In this document: one piece after another, positions 7,758 through 15,753 of the stretch
Layout: each line of letters begins with the position of its first letter
How positions within the stretch are numbered: the stretch's first letter is position 1
From: Aeromicrobium sp. Leaf350
GTDB taxonomy: Bacteria > Actinomycetota > Actinomycetes > Propionibacteriales > Nocardioidaceae
Direction of reading: 5' to 3'
NCBI RefSeq assembly: GCF_916858655.1
Contig: NZ_CAKASL010000003.1
Location: 372,001 to 436,000 of the forward strand
DNA: 64,000 bases
The notes under the pieces: generated by a model
What the model was told of the DNA's origin: nothing
The model's database searches: none
The model's input: the letters and a program-made list of their open reading frames with translations, nothing else
Position numbers and translations under genes: made by a program

Positions 7758-9407
7758 GTGACCATGACCACCGCGACGCCGGACCCCACGACGTCCGCGC
7801 CGACGAGCACCGCGTCCGCCCGTGCCAGCAAGCCGGGCAAGAAGCTCGGTCGCGTCAGCTTCGTCGGCGCCGGTCCCGGCGACGCCAGCCTGCTGACCGT
7901 GCGAGCCGCCGAGCTCCTCGCCCAGGCCGACGTCGTCATCACCGAGCTGCCGGAGCAGGACGCCCTGGTCCTCAACGGTGCCGAGATCGTCGACGGAGGC
8001 GTCGGTGAGGACGGCGAGACCCTCACGCACGCCGCCCGCGCCCGCCTCGTCGTGCGGCACGCCAAGACGGGTGCGCACGTCGTGCGCCTCATCAGCGGCG
8101 ACCCGTTCACGTACGCCACGGCGCCCGAGGAGGCCGCCGCCTGCGCGAAGGCCGGCATCGAGTTCGAGGTCGTCCCCGGCATCTCGTCGGTGCAGGCCGT
8201 GCCCGCCTACGCCGGCGTGCCGCTGACGAACCGTCAGCACCGCGAGTTCCGCGTCATCAGCGTCGGCGACACCACGGTGTCGTGGTCCGAGCTGGGCGGC
8301 GACGACACGCTCGTGCTGCTCTCGGCCGTCGCGCGCATGGCAGAGGCCGCGGACGGCCTCATCGCCGCCGGACGCTCGCCGCAGACCCCGGTCGCGATGA
8401 CCCGCGTCGGCACCACGACCGACCAGGTCACGATCGTCTCGACGCTCGAGGGCATCGCCGCCGACGCGAAGGCTGCCGGCATGACGTCGCCGGCCATCAC
8501 GGTCGTCGGCGAGGTCGTGCACATGCGCGACGCGCTGTCGTGGTTCGAGACGAAGCCGCTCTACGGCTGGCGCATCCTGGTGCCCCGCACCAAGGAGCAG
8601 TCGGCCAGCCTGGCCGCGCGCCTTCGCGGCTACGGCGCGGTGTCGGAGGAGGTGCCGACCATCTCGGTCGAACCGCCCCGCAACCCGCAGCAGATGGACA
8701 AGGCTGTGCGCGGCCTGGTCGAGGGTCGCTACGAGTGGGTCGCCTTCACCAGCGTCAACGCGGTCAAGGCCGTGCGCGAGAAGTTCGAGGAGTACGGGCT
8801 CGACGCCCGCGCGTTCTCCGGGCTCAAGATCGCCGCGGTCGGCGAGAAGACCGCCGAGGCCATCGCGACCTGGGGCATCCGTCCCGACCTCGTGCCCACG
8901 GGCGAGCAGAGCGCCCGCGGTCTGGTCGAGGACTGGCCGCCGTACGACGAGTCGCTCGACCCGATCAACCGGGTCTTCCTGCCGCGGGCCGACATCGCGA
9001 CCGAGACCCTCGTGGCCGGTCTGATCGACCTGGGCTGGGAGGTCGACGACGTCACCGCCTACCGCACCGTCCGGGCGGCCCCGCCGCCGGCGCCGACGCG
9101 CGACGCGATCAAGACCGGCAAGTTCGACTCGGTCCTGTTCACGTCGAGCTCGACGGTCCGCAACCTCGTGGGCATCGCGGGCAAGCCGCACCCGTCGACG
9201 ATCATCGCGTGCATCGGTCCGGCCACGGCCAAGACGGCCGAGGAGCACGGGCTGCGCGTCGACGTGATGGCGGAGTCGCCCTCCGTCGAGGTGCTCGCCG
9301 ACGCGCTCGCCGCGTTCGGCGCGGCCCGTCGCGTGGCGTTCCTGGAGGCGGGCGAGCCCGTCACCAAGCCGTCGCAGCGCCGCCCGTCGAGCCGGCGCAA
9401 GGCCTGA
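7758..9407 (+). CDS. hemD: fused uroporphyrinogen-III methyltransferase-like / uroporphyrinogen-III synthase
   Basis: The protein has 549 residues. The N-terminal half (about 30-270) has the SAM-dependent methyltransferase (SUMT/CobA) fold with SFVGAGPGDASLLTVRAAELL and EVVPGISSVQAVPAYAGVPLT. The C-terminal half (about 275-530) is uroporphyrinogen-III synthase, which closes hydroxymethylbilane into the ring. The usual SUMT motif GGDPFVFGRG is here SGDPFTYATAPEEA, so methyltransferase activity is uncertain. I chose GTG 7758 because AAGGAAG lies 6-7 nt upstream; an ATG two codons on is equally possible. The tail is basic (SSRRKA). The fusion is usual in actinobacteria. Confidence 0.93.
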   Translation: MTMTTATPDPTTSAPTSTASARASKPGKKLGRVSFVGAGPGDASLLTVRAAELLAQADVVITELPEQDALVLNGAEIVDGGVGEDGETLTHAARARLVVRHAKTGAHVVRLISGDPFTYATAPEEAAACAKAGIEFEVVPGISSVQAVPAYAGVPLTNRQHREFRVISVGDTTVSWSELGGDDTLVLLSAVARMAEAADGLIAAGRSPQTPVAMTRVGTTTDQVTIVSTLEGIAADAKAAGMTSPAITVVGEVVHMRDALSWFETKPLYGWRILVPRTKEQSASLAARLRGYGAVSEEVPTISVEPPRNPQQMDKAVRGLVEGRYEWVAFTSVNAVKAVREKFEEYGLDARAFSGLKIAAVGEKTAEAIATWGIRPDLVPTGEQSARGLVEDWPPYDESLDPINRVFLPRADIATETLVAGLIDLGWEVDDVTAYRTVRAAPPPAPTRDAIKTGKFDSVLFTSSSTVRNLVGIAGKPHPSTIIACIGPATAKTAEEHGLRVDVMAESPSVEVLADALAAFGAARRVAFLEAGEPVTKPSQRRPSSRRKA

Positions 9408-9418
9408 CAGAGGTTTCA

Positions 9419-9454
9419 GAGGGGTCGCGGTCGCTTCGGCGGCCGCGACCCCTC
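9419..9454 (+). terminator. hairpin after hemD
   Basis: Perfect 12-bp arms GAGGGGTCGCGG (9419-9430) and CCGCGACCCCTC (9443-9454) enclose a 12-nt loop, 11 nt after the hemD stop. There is no U-tract, as is usual in high-G+C genomes. Confidence 0.6.
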
Positions 9455-9779
9455 GGTCGTTCCCGGGGGTGACCGAAGAGCGGCATGGACCAGACAGCGG
9501 TGGCGTCGGCCTGCGTCCAGCGTGCAGGTCGACGGAGGTCGGGGGTTTGTGGTCGTCCTAGGGGCCATGTCCCCCGGACCTTGGTCAAGCGGCGACGGAG
9601 ATCCCGGGGTCGTGGTCGTCCGAACGACCGCAAGCCCCCGAGTTTCGTCGTCGGGGGCGGTCAGGATGACCAGAGGCGGACCCGGCCGCCCCGTCCGTGC
9701 GCTCTTGACGGATGCCACCTGAGAACCTGGGTCGACGGTGGTCAGGACGACCACGACCCCCCGAGCTCCGTCGTCGGAC

Positions 9780-9785
9780 TACCCT
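9780..9785 (+). promoter_or_regulatory. hemB: -10 box (TACCCT) of hemB, leaderless spacing
   Basis: TACCCT ends 7 nt before the ATG at 9793, and no Shine-Dalgarno sequence is present. Confidence 0.45.
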
Positions 9786-9792
9786 CGATCTC

Positions 9793-10767
9793 ATGACGAA
9801 CCTGCCGCACCGTCCGCGTCGCCTGCGATCGTCCGCGGCCACGCGTCGGATCGTCCGCGAGACGCACACCGCGGCGTCCCAGCTCGTGCTGCCGATGTTC
9901 GTGGCCGAGGGGATCGACGAGCCGCGACCGATCTCGAGCATGCCCGGCGTCGTGCAGCACACCCGCGACTCGGCCAAGAAGGCGTACCGCGAGGCGGCCG
10001 AGCTGGGCCTCGGCGGCGTGATGCTGTTCGGCGTGCCCGAGCACAAGGACGCCACCGGCTCCGGAGCCCTCGATCCGCAGGGCATCCTCAACCTGGCCAT
10101 CGCCGACGCGCGGGCCGAGGTCGGTGACGACCTGCTGGTCATGAGCGACCTGTGCCTCGACGAGTTCACCGACCACGGCCACTGCGGCGTGCTGGACGAC
10201 CGCGGGCGGGTCGACAACGACGCCACCCTGGCGGTCTACGCGCGCATGGGCGTCGCCCAGGCCGAGGCCGGGGCCCACTGGGTCGGCCCCAGCGGCATGA
10301 TGGACGGCCAGGTCGGCGTCATCCGGGCCGCGCTCGACGCGGCGGGCCACGACGACGTCGCGATCATCGCCTACACCGCGAAGTACGCCTCGGCCTTCTA
10401 CGGCCCGTTCCGCGAGGCCGTCGACTCCTCGCTCCAGGGCGACCGTCGCACCTACCAGCAGGACCCGGCCAACGCCCGCGAGGCGCTGCGCGAGCTCGAC
10501 CTCGACCTCGCCGAGGGCGCCGACGTCGTCATGGTGAAGCCGGCTCTCGGCTACCTCGACCTGGTCGCCAAGGTGCGCGAGCGCACCGACGTCCCGGTCG
10601 CCGCCTACAACGTCTCGGGCGAGTACGCGATGGTCGAGGCTGCCGCGGCCCAGGGCTGGATCGACCGCGACCGCGCGATCGAGGAGACCGTCACGTCGAT
10701 CCGCCGCGCCGGCGCCGACATCGTGCTGACCTACTGGGCCGCCGAGCTCGCCAGCCGCCTGCGCTGA
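9793..10767 (+). CDS. hemB: delta-aminolevulinic acid dehydratase (porphobilinogen synthase)
   Basis: The 324-residue enzyme condenses two aminolevulinate molecules to porphobilinogen. The two active-site lysines are Lys197 ([17 protein letters not shown]) and Lys249 ([12 protein letters not shown]). The metal loop is [15 protein letters not shown] with Cys121, Asp123 and Cys131, where the E. coli zinc enzyme has three cysteines, so the middle ligand is Asp. The ATG at 9793 gives the usual family length; longer in-frame starts would run into the repeat region. Its 3' end overlaps the convergent exporter gene by 37 bp. It has its own likely promoter, apart from hemACD. Confidence 0.96.
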   Translation: MTNLPHRPRRLRSSAATRRIVRETHTAASQLVLPMFVAEGIDEPRPISSMPGVVQHTRDSAKKAYREAAELGLGGVMLFGVPEHKDATGSGALDPQGILNLAIADARAEVGDDLLVMSDLCLDEFTDHGHCGVLDDRGRVDNDATLAVYARMGVAQAEAGAHWVGPSGMMDGQVGVIRAALDAAGHDDVAIIAYTAKYASAFYGPFREAVDSSLQGDRRTYQQDPANAREALRELDLDLAEGADVVMVKPALGYLDLVAKVRERTDVPVAAYNVSGEYAMVEAAAAQGWIDRDRAIEETVTSIRRAGADIVLTYWAAELASRLR

Positions 10768-11657
10768 CGCCGGGAGCCGCCCAGGTCGGGGACCCGGGGG
10801 AGCCGCCCGGACCACAGCACGCCACCCACCACGAGCAGGCCGCCGACGACGGCCAGTCCGGCCGGCCGCTCGTCGAGCACGAGCGCGGCGCTGAGCATGC
10901 CCACGACCGGCACGAGCATCGAGAACGGGGCGACGACCCCCGCGGGGTGGCGCTTCATGAGCCAGACCCAGATGCCGGACCCCACGATCGTGCCGAGCAC
11001 CACGGTGTAGACCAGGCCGATCCAGGCCGGCACGGCGTCGAGCGTGGCCGCGGTGGCGAAGGAGTCAGCGATCTGCGTCGGGCCCTCCACCACGAGCGAG
11101 AGCGCCAGCATGGGCAGTGGCGGCACGACCGTCATCCAGAGGATGAGGTGCAGCGGTCGCTCCGGGGCGGCGAGGCGGGTCGAGAGGTTGCCGAACGCCC
11201 AGCCGAGCGCCCCCAGCACCACGAGCGCGAACGGCCACCACCCGCCGGACCCGCCGCGTGAGACGCCCACGAGGGCGAGGCCGGCGACGGCGACGGCGAT
11301 GCCCGCGACGCGGCGGGCCGACAGCGTCTCCCGCAGGAGCACGGCGCCGAGCACGACGGTGAAGGGTGCGGAGGCCTGGAGCACCAGTGACGCGAGGCCG
11401 GTCGGGAAGCCGGCGGCCATCCCGAGGTAGAGCCCGAGGAACTGCACGATGCCGAACCCGATCCCGTAGCCGAGCAGCCATCGGGTCGGCACGTCGGGCC
11501 GGGGCACGAACAGCAGCGTCGGGACGGCGAGGAGGGCGAAGCGGAACGCGACGAGGAAGATCGGCGGGAACTGCTCGAGGGAGGCGTGGATCGCGAGGAA
11601 GTTGACGCCCCAGAGGACGGCGACCAGGCACGCGAGGGCGAGGTGGCGGGCAGGCAC
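10731..11657 (-). CDS. EamA/DMT-family transporter
   Basis: The 308-residue membrane protein has about ten hydrophobic helices arranged as two EamA repeats; the first begins [20 protein letters not shown] and the second covers the region after about residue 150. Its close relatives are often amino-acid or metabolite exporters (YdcZ/RhaT/YedA type), but nothing here fixes the substrate. The start is GTG at 11657. It is divergent from the LysR gene 71 bp away, the usual set-up where the regulator controls the exporter. The last 12 codons lie antisense to the end of hemB. Confidence 0.88.
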   Translation of the reverse strand: MPARHLALACLVAVLWGVNFLAIHASLEQFPPIFLVAFRFALLAVPTLLFVPRPDVPTRWLLGYGIGFGIVQFLGLYLGMAAGFPTGLASLVLQASAPFTVVLGAVLLRETLSARRVAGIAVAVAGLALVGVSRGGSGGWWPFALVVLGALGWAFGNLSTRLAAPERPLHLILWMTVVPPLPMLALSLVVEGPTQIADSFATAATLDAVPAWIGLVYTVVLGTIVGSGIWVWLMKRHPAGVVAPFSMLVPVVGMLSAALVLDERPAGLAVVGGLLVVGGVLWSGRLPRVPDLGGSRRQRRRLASSAAQ

Positions 11658-11663
11658 GTGGCG

Positions 11664-11669
11664 AGTCTG
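11664..11669 (-). promoter_or_regulatory. -10 box (CAGACT) of the EamA exporter gene
   Basis: CAGACT on the minus strand ends 6 nt before the GTG start at 11657, leaderless spacing. Confidence 0.4.
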
Positions 11670-11688
11670 CGCGATCGATCCGTGAAGG

Positions 11689-11701
11689 ACTAGCGAATAG
11701 T
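11689..11701. promoter_or_regulatory. inverted repeat in the exporter/LysR intergenic region
   Basis: ACTA-N5-TAGT is a 13-bp dyad of the kind LysR regulators bind. It lies upstream of both start codons, between the two -10 boxes. The protein-site link is inferred. Confidence 0.35.
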
Positions 11702-11716
11702 TGTGCAGGGAGTCAT

Positions 11717-11722
11717 TAGGCT
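11717..11722 (+). promoter_or_regulatory. -10 box (TAGGCT) of the LysR gene
   Basis: TAGGCT ends 6 nt before the ATG at 11729, with no ribosome binding site between. Confidence 0.5.
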
Positions 11723-11728
11723 GCCTAC

Positions 11729-12628
11729 ATGGACGTCCGTCACCTCGAGCTCCTGCGGGAGCTCGGCGAGCGGGGCACGCTCGCCGCCGTCGCCGCCGCC
11801 ACCCACCGCACCCCGTCGGCGGTCTCCCAGCAGCTGCGCACGGCGGAGCGCGAGATGGGCGTCGCCCTCGTCGAGCCGCACTCGCGCGGCGTGCGGCTGA
11901 CCGGCGCCGGTCAGATCCTCGCCGAGGGGGCCGGCGACGTCAGTGCGGCGATCGCGCGGGTGCAGGCGCGGCTCGACGCGAGCCTCGGCGAGCCGCGCGG
12001 TGCGGTCACGATCGGCACGCTGCCGAGCGCGGGGGAGGCCCTGCTGCCCGGCCTCGTCGACCGCTTGCAGGGCTCGGCGATCCAGCTGCTGGTCGACGAC
12101 TTCGACCTGGCCGAGGCCGACTTCGCGACGCGGGCCAACGACGTGGACATCGTGATCGCCCACAGCCTGGCGGGCGACGTGCCGCAGGGAGCGGACGGCC
12201 TGGTCAGCACGCCGCTGGTGCGGGAGCCGATCGACGTGGCCCTGGCGAGCGACCACCCGCTCGCCGCGCATGACCGGCTGGCGCCGGAGGACCTCGTCGG
12301 CTCGACCTGGATCGGCGTCCCCGTGGGCTATCCCTTCGACTCGATCCTGACGGCGATGGAGAACCGCACCGGGGCCTCGCTGGAGCGCCGGCTCCGCCTG
12401 CGCGACAACCACCTCGTCGAGGCACTCGTCGCCTCCGGCGTCGGCCTGGCCCTGCTGCCGAGGTTCACGACCCGGCCCCGCCCGGGTGTGGTGCTGCGTC
12501 CGTTGGAGGAGGTGAGGGCGGTGCGCAGCATCGTGGCGCTCAGCCGACCGGACCGCGCGGCGCGGCTCGCCGTCCGGACGGTCGTCGACCAGCTGCTGCT
12601 CGCCGGTCGCACGCTCGAGGCACGTTGA
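11729..12628 (+). CDS. LysR-family transcriptional regulator
   Basis: The 299-residue protein has an N-terminal winged helix-turn-helix (1-60: LRELGERGTLAAVAAATHRT then PSAVSQQLRTAEREMG) and a C-terminal periplasmic-binding-like effector domain (about 88-290). It is transcribed away from the EamA exporter and most likely controls that gene and itself, in response to a small molecule that cannot be named. LysR/exporter pairs of this kind include the LysG/LysE and ArgP/ArgO arrangements, but this exporter is of the DMT family. Confidence 0.92.
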   Translation: MDVRHLELLRELGERGTLAAVAAATHRTPSAVSQQLRTAEREMGVALVEPHSRGVRLTGAGQILAEGAGDVSAAIARVQARLDASLGEPRGAVTIGTLPSAGEALLPGLVDRLQGSAIQLLVDDFDLAEADFATRANDVDIVIAHSLAGDVPQGADGLVSTPLVREPIDVALASDHPLAAHDRLAPEDLVGSTWIGVPVGYPFDSILTAMENRTGASLERRLRLRDNHLVEALVASGVGLALLPRFTTRPRPGVVLRPLEEVRAVRSIVALSRPDRAARLAVRTVVDQLLLAGRTLEAR

Positions 12629-12747
12629 GGCGCACGGCTGCGGACGATCGGGAAAAAACTTTCGCCGGCGATGTCGAGAACGGCCTGACGGTTCCGTCCC
12701 CGGTGTGAACGCGACCAGAATGGGTCGGACACACCGAGGAGAACATC

Positions 12748-13155
12748 ATGGCGAAGTACCTGCTGCTCAAGCACTACCGCGGCGCCCCGGCGGCCCGCAA
12801 CGACGTGCGCATGGACCAGTGGACGCCCGAGGAGATCTCGGACCACATCCAGTACATGAACGACTTCGCGGCTCGGCTCGAGGGCACCGGCGAGTTCGTC
12901 GACGGCCAGGCGCTGGCCCCCGAGGGCCTCTGGGTCCAGCACGACGGCCCGGGCAAGCCGCCGGTCACCGACGGCCCGTTCGCCGAGACGAAGGACCTCA
13001 TCGCCGGCTGGATGATCATCGACGTCGACAGCCAGGAGCGCGCGATCGAGCTGGCCGGCGAGCTCTCGGCCGCCCCGGGTGCCGGTGGTGAGCCGATCCA
13101 CGAGTGGCTCGAGGTCCGACCCTTCCTGGCGCATCCCGAGACCGTCACGGAGTGA
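12748..13155 (+). CDS. YCII-related (DGPF) protein
   Basis: The 135-residue protein is a ferredoxin-like fold of the YciI/DGPF family; the family motif is visible as TDGPFAETKDLIAGWMIIDV (about 73-92). ATG 12748 follows a good AGGAGA site. Members of this family are encoded next to ECF42 sigma factors in many actinobacteria, and here the sigma gene starts within its stop codon (GTGA overlap). No enzymatic reaction is established for the group. Confidence 0.9.
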   Translation: MAKYLLLKHYRGAPAARNDVRMDQWTPEEISDHIQYMNDFAARLEGTGEFVDGQALAPEGLWVQHDGPGKPPVTDGPFAETKDLIAGWMIIDVDSQERAIELAGELSAAPGAGGEPIHEWLEVRPFLAHPETVTE

Positions 13156-14324
13156 CCCCGGTCGTGGACCCGCACGGGTCGTTCGACCCGGCCGTGCTGC
13201 GGCGCCTGACGCCCAGCGTGCTCGGCATCCTCGTCCGCCGCGGAGCCGACTTCGCGGCGGCCGAGGACGCTGTGCAGGACGCTCTGGTCGAGGCGGTCCG
13301 CGCGTGGCCGGAGGACCCGCCCCGCGACCCGAAGGCCTGGCTCGTGACGGTGGCGTGGCGGCGGTTCCTGGACGCCACGCGGTCGGAGGTGGCTCGGCGT
13401 CGTCGTGAGGACCTGGTCGAGGCCGAGCCGGACCCGGGCCGGGCCGCGGCGACCGACGACACCCTGCAGCTCTACTTCCTGTGCGCGCACCCGTCGCTCA
13501 GCACGTCCTCGGCGATCGCCTTGACGCTGCGCGCCGTCGGTGGCCTCACGACCCGGCAGATCGCCGAGGCGTACCTGGTGCCCGAGGCGACCATGGCGCA
13601 GCGCATCTCCCGGGCGAAGAAGACGGTGGCCGACGTGCGCCTCGACCGGGCGGGCGACGTCGGCACCGTGCTGCGCGTGCTCTACCTGGTCTTCAACGAG
13701 GGGTACTCCGGCGACCTCGACCTCGCGGCCGAGGCGATCAGCCTGACCCGCCAGCTCGCGTCGACGATCGACCACCCGGAGGTCGATGGCCTGCTGGCCC
13801 TCATGCTGCTGCACCACGCCCGCCGGCCCGCGCGCACGGCGCCGGACGGCAGCCTGGTGCCGCTGGCCGAGCAGGACAGGAGCAGGTGGGACACCCGGGC
13901 GATCACCGAGGGGGTCGACCTGCTGCAGGGCGCGCTGTCGCGGGACCGCCTGGGGGAGTACCAGGCGCAGGCCGCCATCGCCGCCCTGCACGCCGACGCC
14001 CCTTCGACGACCGAGACCGACTGGGTGCAGGTCGTCGAGTGGTACGACGAGCTGCTGCGCCTGACGGACAGCCCGGTGGTCAGGCTCAACCGCGCGGTCG
14101 CCGTGGGTGAGGCGGACGGCGCCCGAGCCGGCCTCGCAGCGCTGGCCGAGGTGGAGGAGGGCCTGCCGCGGCGCGTGGCCGTGGAGGCGCACCTGCGCGA
14201 GCGCGACGGTGACCCGGGGAGGGCCGCCGTGCTCTACGCCGCTGCCGCGGAGCAGGCCACGAGCTCGGCCGAGCGTGACCACCTGGTGCGGCAGGCGGCT
14301 CGCCTGAACGCCCGCGACCGCTGA
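13152..14324 (+). CDS. ECF42-type RNA polymerase sigma factor
   Basis: The protein has 390 residues. Sigma region 2 is at about 20-85 (LRRLTPSVLGILVRRGADFA and DAVQDALVEAVRAWPEDPP) and region 4 at about 110-170 (GGLTTRQIAEAYLVPEATMA). The remaining 200 or so residues are a helical TPR-like C-terminal extension (VLRVLYLVFNEGYSGD, ALMLLHHARRPAR, VEWYDELLRLTDSPVVRLNR). This layout and the adjacent DGPF gene define the ECF42 group, where the extension takes the regulatory place of an anti-sigma. The start is GTG 13152, inside the preceding stop. It probably controls the YCII gene itself. Confidence 0.9.
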   Translation: MTPVVDPHGSFDPAVLRRLTPSVLGILVRRGADFAAAEDAVQDALVEAVRAWPEDPPRDPKAWLVTVAWRRFLDATRSEVARRRREDLVEAEPDPGRAAATDDTLQLYFLCAHPSLSTSSAIALTLRAVGGLTTRQIAEAYLVPEATMAQRISRAKKTVADVRLDRAGDVGTVLRVLYLVFNEGYSGDLDLAAEAISLTRQLASTIDHPEVDGLLALMLLHHARRPARTAPDGSLVPLAEQDRSRWDTRAITEGVDLLQGALSRDRLGEYQAQAAIAALHADAPSTTETDWVQVVEWYDELLRLTDSPVVRLNRAVAVGEADGARAGLAALAEVEEGLPRRVAVEAHLRERDGDPGRAAVLYAAAAEQATSSAERDHLVRQAARLNARDR

Positions 14325-14366
14325 ACGACGAAGGCCCTGCCGGTCACCCGGCAGGGCCTTCGTCGT
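14325..14366. terminator. bidirectional hairpin terminator
   Basis: A perfect 19-bp stem (14325-14343 with 14348-14366) and 4-nt loop begins at the sigma gene stop codon and lies 13 bp from the end of the convergent transglycosylase gene. It carries A-runs and T-runs at the stem base (ACGACGAAGG / CCTTCGTCGT), so it can serve both strands. Confidence 0.85.
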
Positions 14367-14379
14367 GAGCCGTCGAGTG

Positions 14380-15567
14380 CTAGCCCAGCAGGTCGGTGAT
14401 GCAGGTCAGCAGGCCGACCACGTTGAGCTCGGTGAGACCCGTCGCCAGGCACCTGGTCTTGGCGTCCAGCCAGCTCATCGTGTTGCCGAGCGGTGCGGCG
14501 GGCGCGGTGGAGCCGGGCACGGGCTGGCCGGTCAGGTCGTTGACGAGGCCGGTCACGAGACCGCTCGTGCTGCCCGATCCGGTGGCGCCACCCGGCGACG
14601 TCGGGGTGGACGTGCCACCGCCACCGCCCGGGGTGCTGGTGCCGCCGCCACCGGGGTTGGTGGTCGTGCCGCCGCCCGGGGGCGGGGTGGTCGCGGCGAC
14701 CTCGTCGTTGGCCGCGGCCTGACGCTGGTCGGAGGTGATCGACTGGTCCGAGCTGCGCTGCACCAGCGGGCTCGAGGAGGTCAGGTTGTTGGGCGACTGC
14801 GTGAAGTTGCCCTGCGCGTACGCCTGCGAGATCGCGATGACCGTGTCGGCGTAGGAGTCGGAGCGGTTGTAGCGCAGCACGGCCGAGCGGAGGTCGGCCT
14901 CGTTGCTGAGGTCGCCCGGCCCGGCGCACAGGTAGATGCCCGCGGAGGTCGCCGCGTCATTGATGTTCTGCGGGTTCTTGACGCCGTCGTTGTCGGCGTC
15001 GACGCCGACGGCCTTCCAGGTGCCCGGGATGAACTGCATCGGCCCGACCGCACGGTCGAAGACCGCGTCCTGGTCGAGCGTGCCGCTGTCGGTGTCGTTG
15101 ATCTTGGCGGTGTTGTTGCTGCCGTTGAGCTGCGGGCCGAAGATGCCGGGCGTCGCGGTGCCGCGACCGTCGAGCTGGTTGCCACCCGTGCGGCCGTGGT
15201 TGGACTCGACGCGACCGATCGCCGCGACGAGGTTCCAGGGCAGGCGGCACGTGGCGTCGGCCTGCGCCAGCAGGGTCTCGGCCCGCTTGTAGGCCGAGAG
15301 CGCGGCGTTCGGGATGCCGTCGGTCGACAATGTGGCGACGGTGCCCTCGGTGCCGGCGCGGGGGTCGATGCCCGCGGGGGCCTCCTGGACGCTGGCGGGG
15401 TCGTCGAACGCGGTGCTCGGGACGGAGGGGACGTCAGCGGGGTCGGTGCCGTCGGTCGCGGAGGCGAGTCCGGAGTTGGCCAGAGCCACACCCCACGCGC
15501 CCACGAGCACGGCCATCGGCACCAGCGCGCCGGCCTTCTGCCACCGGGTCAACTTTCCTGCCCGCAT
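14380..15567 (-). CDS. secreted MltB-like lytic transglycosylase
   Basis: The 395-residue protein starts with a basic stretch and a membrane/signal segment (about 12-33: AGALVPMAVLVGAWGVALAN). The lysozyme-like domain is at about 105-260: LPWNLVAAIGRVESNHGRTG carries the likely catalytic Glu, and FDRAVGPMQFIPGTWKAVG and DLRSAVLRYNRSDSYADTV follow, the pattern of soluble lytic transglycosylase B. It cleaves peptidoglycan glycan strands outside the cell. The last 110 residues are a Gly/Pro/Thr/Ser-rich linker and a short tail with two cysteines (CLATG, LLTCITDLLG). The ATG at 15567 is chosen for its GGAGGGA site. Its leader contains unusual inverted repeats. Confidence 0.88.
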   Translation of the reverse strand: MRAGKLTRWQKAGALVPMAVLVGAWGVALANSGLASATDGTDPADVPSVPSTAFDDPASVQEAPAGIDPRAGTEGTVATLSTDGIPNAALSAYKRAETLLAQADATCRLPWNLVAAIGRVESNHGRTGGNQLDGRGTATPGIFGPQLNGSNNTAKINDTDSGTLDQDAVFDRAVGPMQFIPGTWKAVGVDADNDGVKNPQNINDAATSAGIYLCAGPGDLSNEADLRSAVLRYNRSDSYADTVIAISQAYAQGNFTQSPNNLTSSSPLVQRSSDQSITSDQRQAAANDEVAATTPPPGGGTTTNPGGGGTSTPGGGGGTSTPTSPGGATGSGSTSGLVTGLVNDLTGQPVPGSTAPAAPLGNTMSWLDAKTRCLATGLTELNVVGLLTCITDLLG

Positions 15568-15609
15568 CGAATTCCCTCCGGTCCTGCGACCTCGGCCCTC
15601 GAGATCCCC

Positions 15610-15656
15610 CCGCTCGCATGGTAACCGGAGGTTACGGTCCGGCGCCATGCGAGCGG
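15610..15656 (-). promoter_or_regulatory. nested inverted repeats in the transglycosylase leader
   Basis: Outer arms CCGCTCGCATGG (15610-15621) and CCATGCGAGCGG (15645-15656) match perfectly over 12 bp. Just inside is GTAACC-GGA-GGTTAC (15621-15635). The structure ends about 43 nt before the start codon and could act as an RNA leader or as paired operators. Confidence 0.55.
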
Positions 15657-15675
15657 CATCGGTACAACGAACCTG

Positions 15676-15690
15676 TGTGACCTGGGTTAC
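15676..15690. promoter_or_regulatory. TGTGACCTGGGTTAC box
   Basis: This 15-nt box matches TGTGACCTAAGTAAC upstream of nuoA at 12 of 15 positions. It contains two GTNAC units 9 nt apart. It lies upstream of the transglycosylase gene (minus strand) and about 60 bp before hemL (plus strand). GTNAC repeats recall MtrA-type sites; this is a suggestion only. Confidence 0.4.
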
Positions 15691-15753
15691 GGCTCACGCC
15701 TGACCGGAGCCCGCCCCCAGGGTGCCTTCAGGATGGACTGGGAGACTGACGCC

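Larger units (their letters stand above)
9408..9792. repeat. gene-free gap with family B palindromic repeats between hemD and hemB
   Basis: These 385 bases hold no convincing gene. After the hairpin at 9419-9454 come at least three copies of the unit also seen at 292-336. Two are direct, near 9530-9560 and 9594-9625 (each with GACGGAG followed by a G-run and GTGGTCGTCC). One is inverted, near 9740-9777. Several copies can pair with one another, so the region could form large stem-loops. The last copy ends a few bases before the hemB -10 box. Confidence 0.6.

Noticed and set aside
9416-9796. Open frames of about 100 codons on both strands between hemD and hemB
   Set aside because: They are built from palindromic repeat copies, have no ribosome sites or domains, and overlap one another.
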